In this document: positions 18,924 through 26,914 of the stretch, piece after piece
How the letters are laid out: every line of letters starts with the position of its first letter
Position numbering within the stretch: position 1 is the first letter of the stretch
Source of the DNA: Phocaeicola sartorii JCM 17136 = DSM 21941
GTDB taxonomy: Bacteria; Bacteroidota; Bacteroidia; Bacteroidales; Bacteroidaceae
Assembly: GCF_000614185.1 (NCBI RefSeq)
Contig: NZ_BAKM01000008.1
Coordinates: 62,001 to 126,000 of the forward strand
Direction: 5' to 3'
Length of the DNA stretch: 64,000 nt
Made by a program: the position numbers and the translations under genes
The notes under the pieces: model-generated
Told to the model about the DNA's origin: nothing
The model's input: the letters and a program-made list of their open reading frames with translations, nothing else
The model's database searches: none

Positions 18924-20099
18924 ATTCGTTCCTCCTGTATGGGGTGATTCTTTTTTCGATTTGCAGTTTTGCAGAATCTGGCGTACCACTTCTCCGGTGA
19001 CATCGCCGTCCTCGCCGTATGCGGCGTTTCGTTCATTAAACCGGCGTACTATTTCCTCGATGGTGTCATCACCGATTCCTGCTTCATCCAGACGGGTTTT
19101 AAGTCCGAGTTTCTTGAAAAAGTCTTCGGTTTTTTCAATAGTCAGCGATATGCGTACGCTGGGGACTCCTGAGGTGACTCCCCAGATCCGTTCGCCATAT
19201 TGCAATATCTTGTCGCGCTTCTTGTCGGCAAGGGTGCGCAAGGTTCCCGGGAATACGATAGCCAATGTCTGACCATGTGTCATGCCATGTAGTGCGGTCA
19301 GTTCGTGACCTATCATGTGGGTGGCCCAGTCTTCGGAGACTCCCATTGCGATGAAGCCGTTTAATGCCATTGTGGCGGATATCATGAATTCACTCATCAA
19401 GTGATAATCCTGCTTGTTCTCTTTGATTTGCGGGGCGATTTGTACCAGTGTACGGAGAATGCTTTCGCTCCAGCGGTCCATCAGGGAAGATTCGTTCGTC
19501 TTGGTCAGGTATTGCTCCATGACGTGCACGAAGGTGTCTGCCAGTCCGCAGGCTATCTGATAATCGGGTAGTGAGAAAGTCACTGTCGGGTCCAGAATGG
19601 AGAAGACGGGATGATGGGAGAAGAACGGATACTTTTCGTGTGTCTCACGGCATGAAATCACGGCTCCGTTATTCATTTCAGATCCTGTGGCGGGGATGGT
19701 CAGCACAGTTCCCAGAGGAATGGTGTATTGTGCATTTCCTTTTTTTACCAGTTCCCATGCATCTCCGTCGTATAGGATACCTGCCGCAATCAGCTTGGTG
19801 CCGTCTATGACCGAGCCGCCACCTACTGCCAGCAGGAAGTCGATGTTCTTTTCTTTGCCCAGCTCTATCGCTTTTTTCAAGGTGGATATATCAGGATTTG
19901 ATTCTATTCCCCAAAATTCCGTGTAATCACGTCCTTCGAGGGCTTGGGTAACTTGTTCGTAGACTCCGTTTGTCTTTACACTGCCGCCACCGAAAGTGAT
20001 CATAATCCGCTTGTCGGCCGGTATCTCTTGGGACAGCCGGGCAATCATGTCTTTCCCGAAGATGAGGCGTGTAGGATTGTAAAAGATAAAATTATCCAT
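18920..20099 (-). CDS. iron-containing alcohol dehydrogenase (butanol dehydrogenase-like)
   Basis: About 390 aa. NAD(P)H-dependent reduction of aldehydes to alcohols. The start MDNFIFYNPTRLIFGKDMIA, the nucleotide-binding LLAVGGGSVIDGTKLIAAG, the metal-site region CGLADTFVHVMEQYLT and the late HGMTHGQTLAIVFPG match group III (BDH-type) metal-dependent alcohol dehydrogenases. The expected C-terminus is near GDVTGEVVRQILQNC. In the given sequence no stop occurs there and the frame runs into the DUF2007 protein. A stop overlapping the next ATG (TGA at 18920-18922) exists one frame over, consistent with a lost or added base in the A-run near 18950. Confidence 0.85.
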
Positions 20100-20152
20100 A
20101 ATAAATTGGGGTTTTTCTTTGTTAATAGCGAGTAAAGATAACGCTTTTTATT

Positions 20153-20160
20153 TATCTTTG
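20153..20160 (+). promoter_or_regulatory. candidate -7 element for the S1-domain gene
   Basis: TATCTTTG matches TAnnTTTG, 16 nt before ATG 20177, which would give a very short leader. No good -33 element is seen. Confidence 0.35.
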
Positions 20161-20176
20161 AGAAAAAATTTAGCTA

Positions 20177-21009
20177 ATGAACGTAAAACTGGGAAAATAC
20201 AACCAACTGGAGGTTGTAAAAGAAGTGGATTTTGGTGTTTACTTGGATGGAGGCGATGACGGAGAGATTTTGTTGCCTGCGCGTTATGTGCCCGAAGGTT
20301 GTAAGCCCGGCGATGTGCTGAATGTCTTTCTTTATCTTGATAATGAGGAGAGGCTGATAGCTACCACTTTGCAACCATGGGTGCAGGTGGGCGAATTTGC
20401 CTGTCTGGAGGTGGCATGGATCAATGAATTTGGCGCGTTTTTGAACTGGGGATTGATGAAAGACCTTTTTGTTCCTTTCCGCGAGCAGAAGATGAAGATG
20501 CAGAAAGGACGGAAATATATAGTGCACGCGCATGTGGACGAGGACAGTTACCGCATCATGCTTCTGCCAAGGTGGAACGCTATCTTTCTAAGGACCGTCC
20601 CGATTATCGGCCGGGGCAGGAAGTGGATATCCTGATATGGCAGAAAACCGATTTGGGGTTCAAAGCCATTGTGGAAAATAAGTTCAGTGGTTTGCTTTAC
20701 GATAATGAAATATTCCAACCTCTGGAAACCGGCATGCGACTGACGGCTTATGTGAAGCAGGTGCGTGAGGATGGCAAGATAGATCTGGTTCTGCAAAAAC
20801 TGGGCGCGAAGAAGGTGGATGATTTCTCGGAGGTGTTATTGCAGTATATTAAAGATCATGACGGTTTCACTCCGTTGAATGATAAAAGTGATGCCGGGGA
20901 TATCTATGATACTTTCGGTGTCAGTAAGAAAACATTCAAGAAAGCGGTGGGCGATTTATATAAAAAGCGTCTGATTGTTTTGGAAACTGAGGGAATACGC
21001 CTTGCCTAG
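20177..21009 (+). CDS. CvfB-family S1 RNA-binding protein (frameshifted)
   Basis: About 277 aa after repair. Tandem S1-like OB folds are seen: MNVKLGKYNQLEVVKEVDFG, VYLDGGDDGEILLPARYVP, and EVAWINEFGAFLNWGLMKDL. A third S1 domain (DILIWQKTDLGFKAIVENKF) and a C-terminal winged-helix (GDIYDTFGVSKKTFKKAVGD) follow, the usual CvfB/YitL architecture. The first frame departs after RIM at about 20560. Restoring one G there gives RIMASAKVERYLSKD. CvfB proteins bind RNA and affect virulence gene expression in Gram-positives. The role in Bacteroides is not established. Divergent from the alcohol dehydrogenase. Confidence 0.85.
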
Positions 21010-21066
21010 TGAGGCTTTTCCCTACCGGATATAGGAAAAACCCTATGAACTTATGGGGAAAATCAA

Positions 21067-21097
21067 TTGCGGGGGAAAGTGATTTCCCCTATTTTTG
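21067..21097 (+). promoter_or_regulatory. Bacteroides-type promoter for the basic secreted protein
   Basis: TTG at 21067-21069, a 20-nt spacer, then TATTTTTG at 21090-21097, fitting the -33/-7 pattern. The start codon is 36 nt downstream of the -7 box. Confidence 0.6.
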
Positions 21098-21132
21098 TGC
21101 CATAGAACTAACAAACTAAAAACGTAACAGCT

Positions 21133-22086
21133 ATGAAAAGATGGACTACATTATTGATAGTGATTTGTATGTTGGGCATAACCATTCCCGCAATGGGGGC
21201 CATGAGCATCAGCAAAATGAGGCAGAATACCCGTTTTCTCACAGACCGTATGGCATACGAACTGAAACTCAGTCCGCAGCAATACAATGATGTGTACGAG
21301 GTGAATTATGACTTTGTCAACAATGTCCGCTACTTGATGGACGATGTGGTGAGAGGGTATGATTATGCGTTGGAGCGTTATTATGATTTTCTGGATGTAC
21401 GCAATGATGATCTCCGTTGGATACTCTCCAGTGCGCAGTATCGCCGCTTTATGGGAGCCGAGCATTTCTACCGTCCCATTTACGCGCATGAGAATAAATG
21501 GCAGTTCCGCATTTATCTGGTATATAATAATGTGAACTTCTTCTATTATGGAAAACCGCATCATTACACCAGCTATTGCGGAGGGCATTATCGTACTCAT
21601 TTTAACAATGTCAGCTATTATAAGACTCATTATCGTGACCGTTACCGCCATGATGTGTACGACGGACATTATCGCATCCGCCATGACCGGGTGACTTATG
21701 ATACACATCGCCGCCGTGATTTCAATGTGGCTGTCCGGCCTTCCCGAAAGGATCATCATCGTCCTGCTGCCCCTCACCAGTCTCGTCCCGACAGACCACA
21801 AGTCCGCCCTGACAGACCGTCGGGTGAGCATCATCGCCCGTCTGCTCCACAGGCAAGACCGGACAGACCGAAGAAGGATCATGACAACAAGCATGACGGA
21901 CGCCCTTCACAGCGTGAACAGAACTCACGGGTTGATAAAGACCGTCGTGAAAACAAGCGTACGGCTCCGTCCGGAAGAGAGGTGAGAAGAGAGAATAAGA
22001 AGAAGGAAAAGGATTCAAACCGGTCAAGAGAAAGAAATAAGAGTCATTCCGGTGAAAGAAGTGCTGCCCGTATGCGTACGGTATAG
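21133..22086 (+). CDS. secreted protein with His/Tyr/Arg-rich middle and highly basic tail, unknown function
   Basis: 317 aa that I do not recognise. It has a Sec signal (LIVICMLGITIPAMGA). A globular part at about 25-140 begins SISKMRQNTRFLTDRMAYEL with a repeated YDV/NYDF pattern. A His/Tyr/Arg-rich section (about 140-195) has many HY, HYR and DRYRHD units. The tail (about 200-317) is a low-complexity Arg/Lys/Asp/Pro/His region with repeated RPDRP and ending SAARMRTV. The tail suggests binding to polyanions (nucleic acid, LPS or polyphosphate) or to metal through histidines, by inference only. A Bacteroides promoter precedes it and a terminator follows, so it is monocistronic. Confidence 0.75.
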   Translation: MKRWTTLLIVICMLGITIPAMGAMSISKMRQNTRFLTDRMAYELKLSPQQYNDVYEVNYDFVNNVRYLMDDVVRGYDYALERYYDFLDVRNDDLRWILSSAQYRRFMGAEHFYRPIYAHENKWQFRIYLVYNNVNFFYYGKPHHYTSYCGGHYRTHFNNVSYYKTHYRDRYRHDVYDGHYRIRHDRVTYDTHRRRDFNVAVRPSRKDHHRPAAPHQSRPDRPQVRPDRPSGEHHRPSAPQARPDRPKKDHDNKHDGRPSQREQNSRVDKDRRENKRTAPSGREVRRENKKKEKDSNRSRERNKSHSGERSAARMRTV

Positions 22087-22111
22087 CTTTTGATAGGGAT
22101 TGATCATTCAT

Positions 22112-22158
22112 GAACTGTATGAGAACGCGTCTGACGCGCTCTCATACAGTTCTTTTAT
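22112..22158 (+). terminator. Rho-independent terminator
   Basis: Long stem GAACTGTATGAGA with CTCATACAGTTC (22112-22152) and an inner CGCGT/ACGCG pairing, followed by a T-rich run. It ends the transcript of the basic secreted protein. Confidence 0.8.
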
Positions 22159-22387
22159 TTTTCCGAAAGAATAGAGTGATGGCTTTGAATATTTCCGTAC
22201 TTTTGGAAATTAGAGCACGGACAACCGTGTGCTGATTGTGTGATGCGATAGTTTGTCTGGTATTTTTAGATGCCGCAGGGTGTGGGGGCTTTATTTTTAC
22301 AGGAAAGTTACCGACAAATCATTTTTTTAGCTATAACATTCGACCCAGGCTGTTTTCTGACGTATCATAGTATAAACCAACGATCGC
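22159..22387. other. upstream region of the sigma-factor operon
   Basis: About 230 bp with no open frame of interest. It presumably carries the promoter of the sigma operon. I found no clear TTTG...TAnnTTTG pair. An autoregulated ECF promoter would not have that consensus. Confidence 0.4.
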
Positions 22388-22954
22388 ATGATGAATCAAG
22401 AACAAATACAGGAACTTGTTGACCGGAGCAAACGGAATGATACGATTGCTTTTGCACAATTGGTGTCGGAATTCCAGGCAATGGTGTTCAGACTTGCTTT
22501 TCGTTTGCTTTGTGACGAAGATGAGGCAAAGGATATGGTACAGGACGTTTTTGTGAAAATATGGATCTCGATAGATAAATATGACGGCTCGTGCCGGTTC
22601 TCAACTTGGATGTATAAAATAACCTGTAATGCCTGCTATGACCGGCTTCGGGCATTGCGGCGTACTCCCCCGGCTTATTCATCAGAAACCATATCCGTGG
22701 AACATGATATCGGGTCCGGAGAAAATATAGAGGAAGCGCTGTCCCATAAAGAATTGAAAGATTTAATTCTACGCTTCACCGAAGAGCTGACCCCCAAGCA
22801 AAGGTTAGTATTTACACTTCGTGATATTGAAGAACTGGATGTAGCCGAAGTCGTGATTATCACCGGCCTGTCGCCCGAGAAGATAAAGCATAACCTCTAT
22901 CAGGCGCGAAAACAAATCAGAAATAAAATGCATCAAATAGACCCTGGCTTATGA
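22388..22954 (+). CDS. ECF-type RNA polymerase sigma factor (sigma-70 family)
   Basis: 188 aa. Region 2 (about residues 20-90) is EFQAMVFRLAFRLLCDEDEA then KDMVQDVFVKIW. Region 4 (about 130-180) is LTPKQRLVFTLRDIEELDVA and GLSPEKIKHNLYQARKQIR. It directs RNA polymerase to a small regulon. Its stop overlaps the start of the next gene by four bases (ATGA), the usual sigma/anti-sigma coupling. It differs from the PUL sigma at 42736 because no FecR-type or SusC gene follows. Confidence 0.9.
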   Translation: MMNQEQIQELVDRSKRNDTIAFAQLVSEFQAMVFRLAFRLLCDEDEAKDMVQDVFVKIWISIDKYDGSCRFSTWMYKITCNACYDRLRALRRTPPAYSSETISVEHDIGSGENIEEALSHKELKDLILRFTEELTPKQRLVFTLRDIEELDVAEVVIITGLSPEKIKHNLYQARKQIRNKMHQIDPGL

Positions 22955-23373
22955 AACGAGAAGAACAACGATATGAAGAATGGCTGGAAAAGGTGAGAAA
23001 GAATCTGCCTTTAGTAGAGAATCCTGAGGAATTGTCCGAGGATATCATGAAAAAAATAGTCCGTATTCCGCGCAAGCCTCAGAAACCGGTGAATGTGCTC
23101 AGGTGGCTTTCTGCCATAGCCGCCCTGTTCTTGTTGGGTGCTATGATGTATGAGGTTCTTTTTTATGCTGAGGCTCCGCCTCTTGAGAGAGGGACAGTTA
23201 CTCTTAACTGCTGTCCTCCTACGCGAATCATTCAGTCAGTACCTTTAGAGAGGATGTCTGAAATGACGGTGCGGGAAAAGACTGTCTTTTTATTCCGGAT
23301 ATGGCAAGAACAGCGCGAGGTACAGTGCAGAAGAGAAAACCTCATCAATAAATTGAAAGATCGTAATCATTAA
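22951..23373 (+). CDS. probable membrane anti-sigma factor
   Basis: 140 aa, beginning within the stop of the sigma gene. The N-terminal ~45 residues are charged and cytosolic (MKREEQRYEEWLEKVRKNLP). One membrane helix (VLRWLSAIAALFLLGAMMY, about 49-68) follows, then a ~70-residue outer part with a CC pair. This layout and the coupling to the sigma gene suggest an anti-sigma factor, though no named anti-sigma domain is recognisable. Confidence 0.6.
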   Translation: MKREEQRYEEWLEKVRKNLPLVENPEELSEDIMKKIVRIPRKPQKPVNVLRWLSAIAALFLLGAMMYEVLFYAEAPPLERGTVTLNCCPPTRIIQSVPLERMSEMTVREKTVFLFRIWQEQREVQCRRENLINKLKDRNH

Positions 23374-23386
23374 AAAGAAAAGTGTT

Positions 23387-24454
23387 ATGAAAAGAGTGAT
23401 TGTTAAAATAAATGTATCGGTTCTGTTGCTGGTACTGGCATCTTGTTCCACCAATTATCGGATGACCACGTGTGTGTATAAAGACGGCAGGATAAGCAGG
23501 GAAGTATATGCCAAAGCCGATTCCGCTTTTCTGGCAGGTAATAGAAGCGGTAATCCTTTTTTATTCCAGCTGGGAGATCGTTGGATGGTGGAAAACTTGG
23601 ATTCCTGTGTGAAAGTTGATTTTTTTGGAGAGGAAGGCGAGCTTAATGTAAAGGTGGAGCGGACATGGAAGGCGGAAGGTACGTTTTCATTCTTTTCCGC
23701 CAACGAGAAGTGGATGAAGCCTTTGGCCGAACCGCAAGAAAAACTGGAAAAACACTTCCGTTGGTTTTATACCTATTATACGTATACATGTGATTTCCGG
23801 GAAATAGAAGACAAAGGTCCCATACCCATGGACAAGTATCTGGACAAGCCGGAACAGGCCTTGTTGTTTCAAGGGGATATGAGCGGTTATCAGGGAATGA
23901 ACGGAGTGGAACTGAAGTCAGTGTTGGAAGATGCGGAGGAAAAGTTTATGAAATGGCTCTATCATACACAATTCGAGTTGAGTTATGAAGTGGTGGAATA
24001 TTTCCTGCAAAGGGGAGGAGAGGCTGCCTATGCTGCAAAACTGAAAACTGAAAAGGAAGAAATCTTTCTAGGAGATAAAAATCGGAAAGAGGAAAATGAA
24101 TGCTCACCCGAATATGTCTGCACCTTGTTGGATAAACGGTACGATACGCTCGTTTTCACGGATCTGTATAAGGCCAATCAAAAGGAGATACAAAAAATGT
24201 ATGATAAAAAGTGTGTCACTATGGAATTGTTTGACAATCAGATTAAGTTTGAATTGGCCATGCCCGGCGAGTTGCTTTCTGCAAATACCTTGCTGAAAGA
24301 AGGGGATAGATTAGTGTGGAAGGTGGATGCTTATCGGTTGTTGGGAGGAAGTTATGTGTTAGAAGCTGAATCGCGTGCAATGAATACTTGGGCATTTTGT
24401 GTGACGGGCCTTTTGATTGTATTGGCCGGATATGGAATCATAAGAAAGAGATAG
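23387..24454 (+). CDS. lipoprotein with C-terminal membrane helix, unknown function, in the sigma operon
   Basis: 355 aa. It has a lipoprotein signal (SVLLLVLASC near residue 20), a soluble body rich in Tyr, Trp and charged residues (EKHFRWFYTYYTYTCDFREI), a charged stretch with a pair of cysteines (ENECSPEYVC), and a C-terminal hydrophobic helix (WAFCVTGLLIVLAGYGII) ending RKR. It follows the anti-sigma gene by 13 nt and is probably co-transcribed, so it may be the sensor or the main target of this sigma factor. I do not recognise the family. Confidence 0.7.
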   Translation: MKRVIVKINVSVLLLVLASCSTNYRMTTCVYKDGRISREVYAKADSAFLAGNRSGNPFLFQLGDRWMVENLDSCVKVDFFGEEGELNVKVERTWKAEGTFSFFSANEKWMKPLAEPQEKLEKHFRWFYTYYTYTCDFREIEDKGPIPMDKYLDKPEQALLFQGDMSGYQGMNGVELKSVLEDAEEKFMKWLYHTQFELSYEVVEYFLQRGGEAAYAAKLKTEKEEIFLGDKNRKEENECSPEYVCTLLDKRYDTLVFTDLYKANQKEIQKMYDKKCVTMELFDNQIKFELAMPGELLSANTLLKEGDRLVWKVDAYRLLGGSYVLEAESRAMNTWAFCVTGLLIVLAGYGIIRKR

Positions 24455-24478
24455 TCCCGGAAGATGGAATGTTTGGTG

Positions 24479-24542
24479 CTTTTAGTACTAAAAAAGATTA
24501 AGGAAAGAAATAACAGGAAAGAAAAAAGAGTAATATTACTCT
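24479..24542. other. two adjacent palindromes
   Basis: CTTTTAGTACTAAAA at 24479-24493 and the perfect 16-nt palindrome AGAGTAATATTACTCT at 24527-24542 lie between the lipoprotein gene and the DUF4369 remnant. They could form weak transcript-ending hairpins or protein-binding sites. Confidence 0.4.
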
Positions 24543-24567
24543 GTAAAACGACAAAACACAATAAGTT

Positions 24568-24819
24568 ATGAAAAACATTATTCTTATGGCTCTGCTTTGC
24601 ACGGGCTTCTTTTCAGCATAAGCTCAAAATGAATTTACCATTCAGGGAAAAGTCAAAGGACTGAAAGACGGTACGGTGGTTACGCTGTTTCGTGCGGAAG
24701 GCTTTCCCCCTATGGGATTGGACTTATGGGCTGCTCCGGGAGTAAAAATCATGACTATTTGGGGAGGCTATGGTGAAGGCTGTTTGAAGGCTGAAATGAA
24801 AGAATTGCTGGGGGAGTGA
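24568..24819 (+). pseudogene. DUF4369-type protein remnant (nonsense codon plus internal deletion)
   Basis: From ATG 24568 a signal peptide reads MKNIILMALLCTGFFSA, then TAA at 24619-24621, then AQNEFTIQGKVKGLKDGTVV in the same frame, ending TGA 24817. Signal peptides of this family commonly end SAQAQ, so the TAA looks like a CAA-to-TAA change. After TLFRAEG the sequence jumps to FPPMGLDLWAAPGVKI, a later DUF4369 segment, so internal sequence is also missing. DUF4369 occurs at the N-terminus of Bacteroides thioredoxin-like proteins. No thioredoxin domain remains. Unlike the homopolymer breaks elsewhere, this looks like genuine decay. Confidence 0.7.
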
Positions 24820-24843
24820 AGTCGTATCCCGGTATTATATAGT

Positions 24844-25013
24844 CAAACAGAATTGATTTGCGAAAAATAGGGTGGATGGATCTCCGGTAGCTTCAAAAAG
24901 TAACTTAAGTGCATCGGGCAAGTAACTTAACTTACTTGGCACTTTAACTTAACTTACTTGGCTCATGAAGTTAAGTTACTTTTTTACTCTATTTCGCAAA
25001 TCAATTCTGTTTG
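24844..25013. repeat. 170-bp element with 22-bp perfect inverted ends and internal 20-bp repeats
   Basis: The left end CAAACAGAATTGATTTGCGAAA (two bases over the core AAACAGAATTGATTTGCGAA) at 24844-24865 is the exact reverse complement of 24992-25013. The arms flank a segment with repeated AAGTAACTTAA/CTTACTTGG units (around 24898-24910, 24920-24938, 24943-24961), and AAGTTAAGTTACTT on the right side pairs with them. No gene is inside. It lies between two broken genes. It may be a MITE-like non-autonomous element or a large transcript hairpin. Confidence 0.65.
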
Positions 25014-25020
25014 GCTATAA

Positions 25021-25514
25021 TTATTCTTCTTGATAGATATCTGAAGCCATTTGCACGCTATCTGACTTTACTTCCGGTACTGTAATCATTTTTAATGCCT
25101 CTCCTTTCAACTCAATCTCCGGACGGACAGCAGCGGCCTGTTCGTCCGTCAACAGTTCTTTGGCTTGCAGACGTTCCGCTATTTTCTGAAAATAATACTT
25201 GTTATTTTCTATTTTGAGACTTCCGTCAGGATTAAAGGAAGAATGGAAATGTTTCGGCTTCGGAATAATGGAAGCCAGGAAGATAGCTTCCTTCGTAGTG
25301 AGTCGTGACGGTTCTTTATCAAAATAAAACCGGGATGCTTCGCGGGCACCGTAAATGAAAGGCCCCCATTCCACAATGTTCAGATAAACCTCATACATAC
25401 GCTGTTTACTGGTGATATGCTGCTGCTCGATGAGCCAGACTATGAGAGAGCGGTTCCGGTAAGAATAAGTAGGGCTGATAAAATAAATGCAGCCCTTTTA
25501 ATCCATTGGTTCAT
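25021..25514 (-). pseudogene. GT51 peptidoglycan glycosyltransferase with its catalytic domain deleted
   Basis: On the minus strand, ATG 25514 starts a membrane anchor (MNQWIKRAAFILSALLILTG) that reaches a stop about 24 codons later. In a neighbouring frame it is followed directly by VWLIEQQHITSKQRMYEVYL, NIVEWGPFIYGAREASRFYF and LTTKEAIFLASIIPKPKHF, the C-terminal part of the monofunctional transglycosylase (GT51) fold. The bulk of the catalytic domain, including the donor-site glutamate region, is absent, so this is an internal deletion and the gene should be inactive. The tail ends SDIYQEE. An open frame from 25398 alone would be a 125-aa fragment. Confidence 0.75.
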
Positions 25515-25585
25515 AAGAAACTATGATTAATTCGGGCTGCAATGTTAATTGATTTTTATGAAGATTCACTACAGAATCTTGAAAA

Positions 25586-26901
25586 TCATTCCAAAGCAAG
25601 AGGAATCCCTTTGTAGAAATCCAGAATCTTGGTACGGAACAGATAGTCATATTTTGACTGAAGCATGTCCGAAACGGCTTTCATCCAGTTGGTACGGGCT
25701 TCATTATATTCGGTAGCGTTGGCTTTGCCGTTGGCATATTTCTCGCTCATCAGACGGAAAGAAGCTTCGGAAGCCTCTGTAGCTGTGGTGCTGCTTTTGT
25801 ATTTGCTTTCGGCGGCTACTGCATTATAGTATGCTTGCTGTATTTCTTTGAAAAGCATTTTCTTGCTCTCTTCCAGTTTCCAGGATAAAGCTGTGCGCTG
25901 AATGCGGGCACTCTTTACTCTGTTTCGTGTCTCAAGGCGGTTGAACAACGGGATGCTGAGTGAGAATTGCAGATACTTGTTAAAGTTCTGATGCCACTGG
26001 CTGCTGAATGAGGCATTCTCCACTCCCGAAAGATTATAGTAGTTTGTACCTACTCCGGCACCGAAGTTTAACTGCGGATACCAGGCGCTTTGTGCGATAC
26101 GGATACTTTTAGTGGCTCCTTCCAGGCGGAACTGGGCGGCCTTGATACCCGGTTTGTTCAGTACGGCTTGGGTATAAATATCTTCGGGAGGTGAAAGCAG
26201 TGTGAAATTGTCTTCTACACGGGGAGATACTACACCAAATCCGTCGGGAGTGGGAAGTTCCAGCAGCTGGCTCAGTTCCAGCAATGCCAATTGATAATTG
26301 TTGTCGGCTTGTACGGCAGACATTTCGTCTTGGGCAACCGTGCACGGGCTTCATACACTTCGGCTTCCGAAGCTTTTCCGTTGTTGAAATAAGCTTCTTT
26401 CGATTTCAGTTGCTCACGGCTCAATTCTACCTGGCTATGTGCTACTTTGGCCAGCTCCTCATTAAAAAGAATCTGTAGATAAGCGGAGGTGACCGAAATG
26501 CTGATATCTTCTTTGGCCTTGTTCAAGTCCTCTATGGCTGCTTTCAGGTTCAGTTTGCTGAGAGCGATGTTGTTCGGTATCCGCAATCCTGTAAACAAGG
26601 GGATGCTGGTGCTGAGTGAGAAGTTGGTGTTCTTGGTGTTACGGTCGCCGTATGTATTATCGGCTTGTAAGGCACGGCCGAAGTTGAATGATTGTCCTAC
26701 ATTTCCGTTCAGATTAGGCAGACGGCTGTATTTGGCGGTGTTCAAGGTGACTGCATCCTGATCGCGCGCGGCTTCCTGTTGCTTGATGCTCAAATTGTGC
26801 TCGATGGCGTAGTCAATGCATTGGCGCAAGTCCCATTTTTCCTGGGCGGCAACCGGCAATGCCGCAAGGAGAGCCATGGCTATAATGATTTGTTTCTTCA
26901 T
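25586..26901 (-). CDS. TolC-family outer-membrane efflux protein (frameshifted)
   Basis: About 438 aa after repair, from ATG 26901 with a signal peptide (IIAMALLAALPVAAQ). The N-terminal half has WDLRQCIDYAIEHNLSIKQQ and ISVTSAYLQILFNEELAK. The second half has LEGATKSIRIAQSAWYPQLN and KSARIQRTALSWKLEESKK, the two-repeat helical barrel of TolC. The first frame ends shortly after VYEARARL. Restoring one G at 26335 gives ARARLAQDEMSAVQAD and continues to 25586. It forms the outer-membrane exit duct of the export operon 31313-25586, in which it is the last gene. Confidence 0.9.
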
Positions 26902-26914
26902 AATGTTGTTTCTA

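Noticed and set aside
24898-24980. CRISPR-like array from the AAGTAACTTAA units
   Set aside because: Units are 9-14 nt, lie in both orientations, have almost no spacers, and no cas genes are present.
24844-25013. Invertible promoter flanked by inverted repeats
   Set aside because: No recombinase gene is nearby, no Bacteroides promoter consensus was seen inside, and the flanking genes are both broken.
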